Shown here one piece after another: positions 27,191-35,800 of a stretch of 53,519 bases of DNA (its first letter is position 1; the number at the start of each line of letters is the position of its first letter). The stretch comes from Saprospiraceae bacterium (GTDB lineage Bacteria; Bacteroidota; Bacteroidia; Chitinophagales; Saprospiraceae). Below the pieces are notes generated by a model, which was not told where the DNA came from, searched no databases, and worked only from the letters and a program-made list of their open reading frames with translations. The position numbers and the translations under genes are program-made. The DNA lies in the NCBI GenBank assembly GCA_013214355.1, contig JABSSL010000025.1, positions 58,945 to 112,463 on the forward strand, read 5' to 3'.

Positions 27191-29644
27191 TCATCGTATC
27201 AGTAGCACGTCTCCACGAATAAGCTCCATTTCTCCTCGGAAATTTCTCCATTGAATGGTATATACATAAACGCCCACCTCCGCCTTTTGCCCATTTACCA
27301 ATCCGTCCCAAGCCAGTTGTTGCCCTTGGCCCTCCATCTGAAAAAGGATATCTCCCCATCGACTATAAATGGTCATTCCCTCCACCCGATCCATTGCATC
27401 TAAGGTGCCCGCTGCCCGAAAAACATCATTGATGCCATCATCATTTGGAGAAAAGGCATTCGGAAGATAAAATTTTGGAGGTGGAATCACTTCTACCCAA
27501 ATCTCATCGAAAGCATTACAGCCAAGCTCATCGATGGCCTCTAGCCGGTAGAGCGTTCCTTGTGTAGGGCCGGCTGTCAATACCGGGCAATCTTGACATT
27601 CGATGACATCATCTCTTGTCCAAATCAATTTGGAAGGTTCAAAATTTAAATGGATGGGTTCCAAATCAATATGTTCGCCGAAATACACACTTGTGTCGGG
27701 TCCAAGATCTACCTGGAGTGCATTGTCCAGCACAGCCACGTCAATGGAAATCGATTGACTACAACCAAAGGCATCCTCCACTTCAATGCTATAAATACCA
27801 GAACGCAAGTCTTCGAAGACTGGAAACAGCTGAGCAGATTGATGATCTAAGCTATACCGGTACGGAGGAAAGGCCCCATCCACAAAGACTTCAATCTGAC
27901 CATTTGTAGCTTCAGCACAAGATGCCGCTTCACTGACTGCATTGACAGCCCATGGAATCGTACAAGGATCATAAAATGATAAAGCCAAATAGATGGTACT
28001 ATCGCAACCATTGGTAGCCAATAAAACGGCTTCATATACTCCGGCATCCGCATAGCTGCTACCCTGAAAATCATAGGTTGTCCCCTCGGGTTGCTCGACA
28101 TATAGTGTATCCCCAAAGGAAGGAGGAAGTATCGTAAGTTCCAGTGAAATGATGCTATCACAACCTTCTGTAGTTTGCAAAGTATCCCTGTAGGTGCCTT
28201 CCTCGGTCAGTAGCTCTCCAGCAAAGAAATACGCTTCTCCTGAACAGACGGAATCAGCAAAACTAGACCGTACTTCCTCCGCTACCAGTAGATCTAAAAT
28301 AATGATACTATCACAGCCTAAAACGTTAAGTAAAGAATCTTGATATTGTCCAGTTTCAGAAAGCATTTGTCCACCGAAAGCAAAGTTTTCTCCGGCGCAA
28401 ATTGACGCTGATTGGATTAGGACGGAACTACTCCATACATCCAGTTGAAGCTCAATAATGCTGTCACAGCCCCAAACTGAATTCAAGGTATCTCGGTAGA
28501 CACCTGTGGAGTCGATCCAATCCTCACCAAAGCCATAGCGATCTCCCTCACATATACCGGCAAAAACTTGAGTAAACAATGCGGGGGGGATCAGTTCGTA
28601 GGGTTCCGTCAAATCACAATTTCCTTCTAAGTCTCTGATCAATACCTGGTAGCTACCTGAAATAGGGCTCAAATCTTCATTGATCCGAAGTAGCGTATCT
28701 GTTGCTCCATCAATAGGTATCGAATCTCGATACCATTGATAGGTAGCGCCGACTTGCCAGGGAATACTCAGGCTAATTGCTTCTTCACAGGGCTGTCCAA
28801 GAAGCGTTATTGCAGGGACCATAGGAGGCGCCGTCTGCTCCCGAATCGACACCTCATCCAGCACCATATATAACACCGCGTCATTCCCGTTGGAAACAGA
28901 TCCACACTCTACGGCATAGAAAATGGCTTCGATATTTTCCGCTGGTGACACCGCAAAGCTCAAATTGTTCCACCCGGTAGTTAGATCCCTGGAATTCACT
29001 GAACCCAAGGTGGTAGCCGGCAATTGGAGTTCACAAAACGAATTATTTCCTCTGGTATCGTAGGCAGTCAATCGATCACAAAAATCAATCCCAAGCAGGG
29101 AAAAAAGGAGGTCCGGGGCGTCGTTCCGCAAATTGGCGAGTTGAAAGGAAACTTCATAGGTTTTTCCTGCCTCCATAGGCTGCTCTAGACAGACACCCAA
29201 TGATTCTGTGAACTGTCTCCCATCAACGGATTGCATCACACTAAAGATGTAGCCATCATTGGCGGAGCCTTGATTTAGGGTATTGGTGAGAAAGCGTACA
29301 TCCGGACGTAAATCGCTCTCAGCGCAATTGTCACTAATGTAATCTGGACTGGGTCCTAGTACGATCCAATCGCTCAAGCAGTTAATTTCTCCAAGATTTG
29401 CGCAGCAACCCGTAGTTTGATTGAACTGTCCATTGGGCACGAGATTAGGGCTAAGTCGGCCATTGCATTGGCAATCCGGGTCAAAGGCATCGATTAAGCC
29501 ATCTCCATCATCATCTATCCTATTGTCACAAACTTCTATCATGACTCCGGCGGAGAGCGTCTTGGTGAAAATCTGTCCATTCCTTCCCAGCAGGAATAGT
29601 CCGGAAAGGAGCAAGCAGCAGCTTAACTCGCTGATTATGTTCAT
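27191..29644 (-). CDS. Secreted protein with SprB repeat and type B T9SS (gliding-motility-type) sorting domain
   Basis: The 817-residue protein begins with a short hydrophobic export signal. A calcium-binding DxDxDGxxD-type motif follows (DNRIDDDGDGLIDAFDPDC, near residues 39-57), then a lectin-like beta region to about 270 and an Ig-like region. Next are four repeats of about 70 residues, each built around GxYxDTL..xxGCDSII. One SprB-type repeat lies at about 573-635 (NGQIEVFVDG.FPPYRYS). The last 100 residues are the type B sorting domain (LPNAFSPNDDGINDVFR). In Flavobacterium such proteins are exported by T9SS and include motile adhesins. This one is far smaller than SprB, so adhesion or surface display is the likelier role. 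Confidence 0.9.
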   Translation of the reverse strand: MNIISELSCCLLLSGLFLLGRNGQIFTKTLSAGVMIEVCDNRIDDDGDGLIDAFDPDCQCNGRLSPNLVPNGQFNQTTGCCANLGEINCLSDWIVLGPSPDYISDNCAESDLRPDVRFLTNTLNQGSANDGYIFSVMQSVDGRQFTESLGVCLEQPMEAGKTYEVSFQLANLRNDAPDLLFSLLGIDFCDRLTAYDTRGNNSFCELQLPATTLGSVNSRDLTTGWNNLSFAVSPAENIEAIFYAVECGSVSNGNDAVLYMVLDEVSIREQTAPPMVPAITLLGQPCEEAISLSIPWQVGATYQWYRDSIPIDGATDTLLRINEDLSPISGSYQVLIRDLEGNCDLTEPYELIPPALFTQVFAGICEGDRYGFGEDWIDSTGVYRDTLNSVWGCDSIIELQLDVWSSSVLIQSASICAGENFAFGGQMLSETGQYQDSLLNVLGCDSIIILDLLVAEEVRSSFADSVCSGEAYFFAGELLTEEGTYRDTLQTTEGCDSIISLELTILPPSFGDTLYVEQPEGTTYDFQGSSYADAGVYEAVLLATNGCDSTIYLALSFYDPCTIPWAVNAVSEAASCAEATNGQIEVFVDGAFPPYRYSLDHQSAQLFPVFEDLRSGIYSIEVEDAFGCSQSISIDVAVLDNALQVDLGPDTSVYFGEHIDLEPIHLNFEPSKLIWTRDDVIECQDCPVLTAGPTQGTLYRLEAIDELGCNAFDEIWVEVIPPPKFYLPNAFSPNDDGINDVFRAAGTLDAMDRVEGMTIYSRWGDILFQMEGQGQQLAWDGLVNGQKAEVGVYVYTIQWRNFRGEMELIRGDVLLIR

Positions 29645-29867
29645 GGGAAATACTTTAGATCAAAAGGAAGTCGGAAGAGAGAAGTTCCGTCTAACAGCAA
29701 CAATTGCCAACTTCCCTTTCCGACTTCTGGTGAGGGGGCCTTGTCAACTTAAACAAACCTGTTTAATAAAACCCTCACGAAAGATTGCTAGTGTTAGTTT
29801 TCAAATGGCCTTGGTGCTATAGTTTACACCTGATTCATTTGTGAAGTATGACAAGAAATACACGCAT
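29645..29867. other. Gap with two inverted repeats
   Basis: GAAGTCGGA / TCCGACTTC pairs across about 29665-29724, and GTGAGGG / CCCTCAC across about 29729-29779. No T run follows either and no clear promoter was found. They could fold in the leader of the downstream - strand gene or end transcription of the upstream one. Confidence 0.35.
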
Positions 29868-32696
29868 TTATTGGATAATCAAACGCCCTTCACTAACTAA
29901 ACCTTTTCTTCCTCGGATCGTGAAAAAATAGATACCCGAAGCCAAGCCCTTTCGATGTAGGACATGCTGGTTTGCGCGCCAGTTCTCCGTTCTTATTTTA
30001 CGACCTAAATAGTCAAACAGGACTAGTTGTAAGGGTTGATCCTCAAGGTTTTCCAACTGGATAATAGTGGATTCTGTAAATGGATTCGGGATAATATTTG
30101 CCTTGAGTAAAGCCCTTTCAGGCTCCTGGTTTGAGGAAACCAGCGGCTCCCCGATCAAGTGCTGAACGGTATTGGTGATGACCGGCTCGTTGAAATCAAA
30201 ATATATGCCGGCCGTATTTTCAATCAAACTACCGATTGGATTGTCTGCTACTTGCTGGACACTGAATTTCACGAAGCCGTTAGATGCCTCTAGATTGGTG
30301 GTGCTATCGGGGAGGAGTATGTTATCAAAACGGAATTCCATCATGCGATTGTCCTTAATAGAGAAACTGTATGGATGACTAGAAGCCCCGGGCCTAACGG
30401 TACTGATTTTCAGTAATTCAGAAAGTTGATCTTCGATTCTTACTGTGAAAGCGGTATCTGTCCCCGTATTCTGGAAACGGATCATATACTCAATTTCTGT
30501 ATTGGCTTTAGTGATCTTATCTATGCCAACACCTTTGGGAAAGGCTTGCTTATCATTAGGGTCAAATGCGCCGATATTCTCTTGGCAATCAATAGAAATG
30601 TCGGGTCGCCAGTCGGATTCGGCAAATTGCGTCACGAAACCACGACTGAAGTCACCCTGTTCATTCTCGCCACAACCTTCCAAGGAAATCCCGCTAATTT
30701 TGGCCCACGGATAGGCGTCTACTTGGTCTACTTCCAGACGGAAGGTGGAACCATTGGCAGGTAAAGTAAACTCTTGTTTTTCCCCACTTAACAAAACATC
30801 GGTCTGGCCATCTTGCAGCATCAAAATGTCTTCAATCACAATATAGTGGTGGCTTTCAGTCATATCTAGCCCAATGTTCCGAATCTCAAATTTCACCTCT
30901 TCGCCTTCACACCTTGCTTTGAGTTCTAATTCGGGGCCTTCGAATACACTATCGCCACTACAATCTGTACTGTTGGTGATCTTAGCTTCTGTACAGTGTG
31001 TTTGGCCCAGCTCTGAATCGCAGGAGGTTTTGACTTTGATAAAAAATCGGTCACAATCTCCCGAAGGGATATCCCCTACATTGAAGGTGTAAGTCTGTCC
31101 ATCGACATTGTCCCATGGAATAGAGCTATCTACCACCTCAAGAAAGTCATCGAAATTAATCTCTATTTCGGAGTCCTTAGCATTGGCACCACCATAGTTG
31201 CAATAGTTTACCCAATATATTGTTTCAAAGCATCGCCGCAGAAACGGTGTGGAAACATCCAGGTAAAGTTCTGGACAGGGGCTATCTAAGTGAATGCCAA
31301 AATCTTCATACAAATTGGAATTGCTGCCGGTTATGTCCTCATAGAGCTTACTATTAGAACAGCTGGTATTTATGTTTTCCCATAATTGAACTTCTACATC
31401 AATCTTGTCTCCCTCTTCATATTCAATGGCATTGGGGCCAAACCCAAAACCAATCTTTGTAGGTGTATATTCGTAGATTAAGTCAAAATAGCGGTTGGAA
31501 AATCCATTTGTACTAGTCGTTATAACCCGACTCAATCTACTAATTCCATTTACTTTTAAAGACAAGCGAACACCAATACCTCCAATTCCACCAGATTGGG
31601 CATCTGTCTCGCAGTTTTCATCCGCAACCAGAACCTTCCCTTCAACCGAGTGCCGAATGAAATCACTCATAATATTGATTTCCGTAGTGCACTTGTCATA
31701 ATTCCCTTGATCATCTATCACCCAAACTGTAACCTGTCTTAAATTTGCCTGCGTTTCATCAAAGGAAAGAAACGACGCGTTCGGTATTCCTTCTCCTCCC
31801 GGACCTTCCTCAATCTTAAAGGTAAGATCGGTAGTACAGTCATCGACACTCTGTCCTGCAAGAAATGCCCCAGTTAGCACTAAAGGGTTTGATATCGTTG
31901 TTATAGTAAACACCTGATTCTGAGAGCACTTTGCGATTGGAGATAACAGGTCATTGGAGCAATCAGGTCCGTTACCTTCACTATCTGACACTCTAACAAA
32001 TGCTTCACAAGTGTTCTTATTGTTCTTCTGATCAATTGCAGTAAGTTCCACCACATATGTTCCAACGGTACTAAATTCAAGGCTGGTTTGAGCGGTACCA
32101 TCTCCTTCTGCTAAGGCCAACAAGAAACTTAAATCTAAAGCGCAGTTGTCCGTGCTCCCGTTATCTACATCGACAGCAGCAACAGTTGTTGGTGTCCCAT
32201 CTTCTCCGAGAGACACATCTATGATACCCCGACAAGAAGCTTCTGGAGCGGTATTATCTTGCGTGCAAGAAAAGTCTTCCTGAACAATTACATAAGTCTC
32301 ACAAATACGCCAGTTTTGTGCTTCATCTCCTCCCCAGACTCTAACTAAATGGATTCCTTCATCCTGATTGGTAAAAATAATCGAATCATCCTCTGGCACC
32401 TCCCCTTCCAGCGTATTCTCCATAATTTCAATTCGAAAATCGAGATTTTCAGAACAGTTGTCACGGGTGGCATCGGGACCCAATACAATAAAGTCCAAAG
32501 CCCAGATTTCTGCTGAAGAGGAGTCCAATGTACCATCCAAATTTACATCCTGTGGAGGCTCAAGGGTTTCCAGACTGACAACTAAGCCGTTGATACAAAT
32601 AACAGTCGGTCCTTCTGTATCTGGATCACATTCTTGCCCTTGCAATAGAATAGAGCTCGATAGAAAGAGCAAAAATAGAAGTAGGGTTTTATTCAT
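29868..32696 (-). CDS. T9SS-secreted HYR/DUF7619-type protein
   Basis: The 942-residue protein starts with a signal peptide (MNKTLLLFLLFLSSSILLQG). Three HYR-like beta modules of about 110 residues follow, each with DNCxxxLxFxI and a C-terminal C. Then comes a carboxypeptidase-regulatory-like insert and a cysteine-rich core with the motif DVSTPFLRRCF...YWVNYCNYG. A DUF7619-like domain lies at about 714-857 (IGAFDPNDKQAFPKGVG, IRFQNTGTDTAF, ASSHPYSFSI), and a type A sorting domain starts IIPNPFTEST. It is a close paralogue of the protein encoded by the next gene upstream and more distantly of the one at 37394-40351. No strong promoter was seen before it, so it may be transcribed together with the upstream paralogue. 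Confidence 0.9.
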   Translation of the reverse strand: MNKTLLLFLLFLSSSILLQGQECDPDTEGPTVICINGLVVSLETLEPPQDVNLDGTLDSSSAEIWALDFIVLGPDATRDNCSENLDFRIEIMENTLEGEVPEDDSIIFTNQDEGIHLVRVWGGDEAQNWRICETYVIVQEDFSCTQDNTAPEASCRGIIDVSLGEDGTPTTVAAVDVDNGSTDNCALDLSFLLALAEGDGTAQTSLEFSTVGTYVVELTAIDQKNNKNTCEAFVRVSDSEGNGPDCSNDLLSPIAKCSQNQVFTITTISNPLVLTGAFLAGQSVDDCTTDLTFKIEEGPGGEGIPNASFLSFDETQANLRQVTVWVIDDQGNYDKCTTEINIMSDFIRHSVEGKVLVADENCETDAQSGGIGGIGVRLSLKVNGISRLSRVITTSTNGFSNRYFDLIYEYTPTKIGFGFGPNAIEYEEGDKIDVEVQLWENINTSCSNSKLYEDITGSNSNLYEDFGIHLDSPCPELYLDVSTPFLRRCFETIYWVNYCNYGGANAKDSEIEINFDDFLEVVDSSIPWDNVDGQTYTFNVGDIPSGDCDRFFIKVKTSCDSELGQTHCTEAKITNSTDCSGDSVFEGPELELKARCEGEEVKFEIRNIGLDMTESHHYIVIEDILMLQDGQTDVLLSGEKQEFTLPANGSTFRLEVDQVDAYPWAKISGISLEGCGENEQGDFSRGFVTQFAESDWRPDISIDCQENIGAFDPNDKQAFPKGVGIDKITKANTEIEYMIRFQNTGTDTAFTVRIEDQLSELLKISTVRPGASSHPYSFSIKDNRMMEFRFDNILLPDSTTNLEASNGFVKFSVQQVADNPIGSLIENTAGIYFDFNEPVITNTVQHLIGEPLVSSNQEPERALLKANIIPNPFTESTIIQLENLEDQPLQLVLFDYLGRKIRTENWRANQHVLHRKGLASGIYFFTIRGRKGLVSEGRLIIQ

Positions 32697-32782
32697 TTTC
32701 CTGAGATTTTGTGTGTGGGATTATTGTTAGTTTTGAAATTTATCAACTAGATTCATAATTAGAAATAGTCTGCAGATACGCT

Positions 32783-32962
32783 CTACTTGGCCATCAGTTT
32801 GCCCGTACCTAGTTTGCCATTCCTATCTGTAAGCGTGTAGAAATATATGCCCTGAGGAAGAACAGCACGCTCCACTTCATGTCTATTGGATTTGACCAGT
32901 TCTGTACGTACTAGTCGTCCCATTGAATCAAATAATTGAAGCTCGACGGGAAAGGAAACCTC
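32783..32962 (-). pseudogene. Severed C-terminal part of the T9SS sorting domain of the upstream gene
   Basis: Directly after the TGA at 32963-32965 the same reading frame continues for 59 codons to a TAG at 32783-32785. It encodes EVSFPVELQLFDSMGRLVRT and onward to GIYFYTLTDRNGKLGTGKLMAK, the exact remainder of a type A sorting domain. It aligns without gaps with the end of the paralogue at 29868-32696; the TGA sits where that protein has Asn. Confidence 0.85.
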
Positions 32963-35614
32963 TCATTCTAGATAAAAGGCTGCTACTTTCGCAAATGGGT
33001 TAGGAATAATCTGGGCCTTAATTGGTCGGTATCTGGGTGCCTGGGCATTAGTCAAGGTAATTTCTCCAACTAAATGCGTGACAACATTTGTCTGGATCGC
33101 CTCATTGAAGTCGAAATAGATATCAGCGGTATTCTTAATATAGGCTCCAGATGGATTGTCCTTTTTTTGCTCCACTCTAAATTTCACAAATCCATTGGAA
33201 GCTGCCAGATTAGTGGTACTGTCTGGGAGTAATATGTTGTTAAACCTAAATTCTAGTAGCCGATTTTCCTTGATAGAAAAACTATATGGATGACTGGAAG
33301 CCCCCGGTTTCACGGTAGTTATATCTAGCCAGTCTGACAGTTGATCTTGAATACGAACAGTGAAAGCGGTATCAGTGCCAGTATTTTGAAACCGGACTAG
33401 GTATTCTACAGGAACATTGGGTTTTACAAGTTTATCCTCGCCTACCCCTCTCGGGAAAGCCTGCTTATCGTTAGGGTCATAGGAGCCAATGTTTTGCTGG
33501 CAATCTATAGCAAGAGCTAGTTGCTGATCGTTTTCAGGGAATTGATTAATGAAGCCCTGGCTGACCTCCCCATTTTGATTCTCCCCGCAGCCCTCAATGG
33601 CCACACTTGCTACTTTTGCGAAAGGGTAATCCGGTGCTTGATCGACCTCAAGTCGAAAAGTTGAGCCATTGGCTGGTAGACTGAACACCTGACCTTGTCC
33701 GCTAGATAAGATATCTGTGGTTCCTTGCTGCAGCATCAAAATGTCCTCAATGACGATGTATTTATGTCCCACCGTCATATCAGCCCCGATATTTCTTATT
33801 GTAAATTCTACTTGATCTTGACGACATTTGGCATCAAGTTGCAATTCTGGCCCATTATAACTGGAAGCGCCGAAGCACACGTTTTGGTGAGATGCCTCGA
33901 CCTCCGTGCAATGCGTCTGTCCTAGTACTGTATTCTCACAGCCCAGCTGCACCTGCACCGGAAACCGTCCGCATCCTCCAGGAGGCAAAGAGCCAATGTG
34001 AAACACTAGCTCCTGTCCCTCTACCGATGTGGGTAAAATATCACTGTCAATGAATTCCATAGCCTCATCTAGGCTGAGCCTTATGGTTACACCTTCTGCT
34101 GTCACTCTCCCATAATTACAGTAATTAATCCAGTACTGAGCCCCAAAGCAGCGGCGTAAAAAAGGTGTCGTGATATCCACATATAGTTCAGCGCAGTCAG
34201 ACTCTCCAACGATACCGAAGTCTCTCAGGTAGCTTGAAGAGGTACCCAATGCGATCTCTGAAATCAAATAGCTAGATGTGCAAGCAGAATTGATTCCTTC
34301 CACCAATTGCAACTCTATCTCGACCAAGTCTTCCGCCCCAACAGAAATGGTTTCCTCCCTCCCAAACCCAATCGCCCCATTTTCATATTCCTTTAATACA
34401 AAATCATAGTTATTGCTAGCTTCTCCTCCGGTTTCAGTGGTCTCGACTAGTCTTGGCACTCCATTCACATTTACACTTGCTTGCACGGAAATACCTGCAA
34501 CGGCCATATCCTCTTCCTCTCGTAAACAATTGCCATTGTCAATAAACACTGTCCCTTGGAATTGGTGGCCGATAAAGTTATTTTCAACTCGAACGTTCGC
34601 TTCGCAAAAGCTACTATTCCCGGCTTCATCAATTGCCCAAACAAACAAGATTTCATGTTCCAAGTTCAAGTCAGATTGACCTAAGGTTAAGGAAGTGGTA
34701 GGTGGCGGAACCGGACTGGGTGGTGAGAATTCAACCCGGTACTGCAAATCAGCTGTACAATTATCATAACTCTGGGCTGCTAACATTTCAGCTTGAATCT
34801 CTACATCAGGAAAAGTTGAGTTGGGATAGTAGACCAGAACATTAGGGGGGCAGATCGCGATTGGAGCAGTGACATCTTGCGCACAATCCTCTTCCATATT
34901 ACTACCGTCTGTGACTCGCAGGTAAGTTTGGCAGCGAGAAAAATCACCTATCTCATTGGTTACCCATAGGTTAACTAAAAAAGTCCCAATTTCAGAAAAC
35001 TCCAATTGCGCTGGAGGGGCTTCGTCCCAAGGATCCAAGGAAATCGAGAATGCTAACTCACCAGCGCAAGGATCAACACTTCCATCATCAAGGAGACTAG
35101 CCTCAACCACGGCAACTGATGAATGCAAAGCGACTTCAACCAAAGACTTACAAACAGCCGAGGGTGGATACGAATCATGTGGGCAACTTGGATCTTCTGG
35201 TACCCAAAGGAAGGTCTCACAAAAGCTCCAATTCTCTGCTTCATCTCCTACCCAAAGTCTGATCCGACTTTGGCGAGGCATATGCTCTGTCACAAGGAGC
35301 GATGTTGTACGCTGGCCAAAACCTTGTTCTCCTATCACCTCAATCCTGTACTGCAGTTCGGTAGAACAATTGTCCTCGGTAGCTCCGTTCGCATGAAAAA
35401 AGGCCTCTTGAGCTTGAACCACAGCCGAGTAATGGTCTACAATTCCATCCCCATCCAGATCAGTCGGGGGATTCACTGGATCTAATTTGGGTAGAACTCC
35501 AAAGAAGCTGACAGCTCGAGGAGGTTGAGTGTCAGAATCACAATCCTGGCCGGCCAGATCTACCAGAACCATCGTGAGCACCAAAATTAGAACTAAAATC
35601 TTCTTCATTTCCAT
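32963..35614 (-). CDS. HYR/DUF7619-type secreted protein, truncated in its T9SS sorting domain by an in-frame TGA
   Basis: This 883-residue product has the same layout as the neighbouring paralogue: signal peptide, three HYR-like modules with DNCxxxLxxRVE, the cysteine-rich core DITTPFLRRCF...YWINYCNYG, and a DUF7619-like domain at about 711-851. It then ends at IIPNPFAKVAAFYLE, just inside the sorting domain. ATG codons at 35614 and 35608 are both possible; 35608 (MKKILVL) is the more usual signal-peptide start. With the TGA read through, the frame is 943 residues long, almost the same as the 942-residue paralogue. As written the protein should reach the periplasm but should not be sorted by T9SS. 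It is divergent from the helical protein gene at 35801. Confidence 0.85.
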   Translation of the reverse strand: MEMKKILVLILVLTMVLVDLAGQDCDSDTQPPRAVSFFGVLPKLDPVNPPTDLDGDGIVDHYSAVVQAQEAFFHANGATEDNCSTELQYRIEVIGEQGFGQRTTSLLVTEHMPRQSRIRLWVGDEAENWSFCETFLWVPEDPSCPHDSYPPSAVCKSLVEVALHSSVAVVEASLLDDGSVDPCAGELAFSISLDPWDEAPPAQLEFSEIGTFLVNLWVTNEIGDFSRCQTYLRVTDGSNMEEDCAQDVTAPIAICPPNVLVYYPNSTFPDVEIQAEMLAAQSYDNCTADLQYRVEFSPPSPVPPPTTSLTLGQSDLNLEHEILFVWAIDEAGNSSFCEANVRVENNFIGHQFQGTVFIDNGNCLREEEDMAVAGISVQASVNVNGVPRLVETTETGGEASNNYDFVLKEYENGAIGFGREETISVGAEDLVEIELQLVEGINSACTSSYLISEIALGTSSSYLRDFGIVGESDCAELYVDITTPFLRRCFGAQYWINYCNYGRVTAEGVTIRLSLDEAMEFIDSDILPTSVEGQELVFHIGSLPPGGCGRFPVQVQLGCENTVLGQTHCTEVEASHQNVCFGASSYNGPELQLDAKCRQDQVEFTIRNIGADMTVGHKYIVIEDILMLQQGTTDILSSGQGQVFSLPANGSTFRLEVDQAPDYPFAKVASVAIEGCGENQNGEVSQGFINQFPENDQQLALAIDCQQNIGSYDPNDKQAFPRGVGEDKLVKPNVPVEYLVRFQNTGTDTAFTVRIQDQLSDWLDITTVKPGASSHPYSFSIKENRLLEFRFNNILLPDSTTNLAASNGFVKFRVEQKKDNPSGAYIKNTADIYFDFNEAIQTNVVTHLVGEITLTNAQAPRYRPIKAQIIPNPFAKVAAFYLE

Positions 35615-35654
35615 GACAATTAGAGACTTGCGAGTTGAACGTTTTTCAATACTT

Positions 35655-35686
35655 CAAAAATGCAAACTTGCCCGTATTGAGCCAAA
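35655..35686 (-). promoter_or_regulatory. Promoter of the truncated secreted gene (TTTG-N20-CATTTTTG)
   Basis: On the - strand TTTG (35686-35683) is followed after 20 bases by CATTTTTG (35662-35655), one base off TAnnTTTG. It ends about 40-46 bases before the start codon. The same TTTG-N20-CATnTTTG layout precedes the paralogous gene that starts at 40351. Confidence 0.6.
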
Positions 35687-35700
35687 ATCATTTTCTTCAA

Positions 35701-35787
35701 TTTGTACAAACAAATAAAACAATTCAATAGTTAAATAACTGATAATCAATTTATATTTAATATTTTTGTACACAAATAAAATTCAAC
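35701..35787 (+). repeat. Imperfect direct repeat in the divergent promoter region
   Basis: TTTGTAC, ACAAATAAAA and ATTCAA occur in order at 35701-35727 and again at 35765-35786, differing by two 2-base gaps. The second copy overlaps the -7 box of the + strand gene. Confidence 0.55.
35761..35768 (+). promoter_or_regulatory. -7 box (TATTTTTG) before the first helical-protein gene
   Basis: An exact TAnnTTTG match 32 bases before the ATG at 35801. The paralogous + gene at 40515 has the same box followed by T. No good -33 box is visible. Confidence 0.5.
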
Positions 35788-35800
35788 AAGCTCGGCAAGT

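Noticed and set aside
27033-27254. 73-codon + strand frame with a hydrophobic patch
   Set aside because: TTG start, no promoter box, and its end overlaps the conserved 3' end of the type B secreted gene on the other strand.
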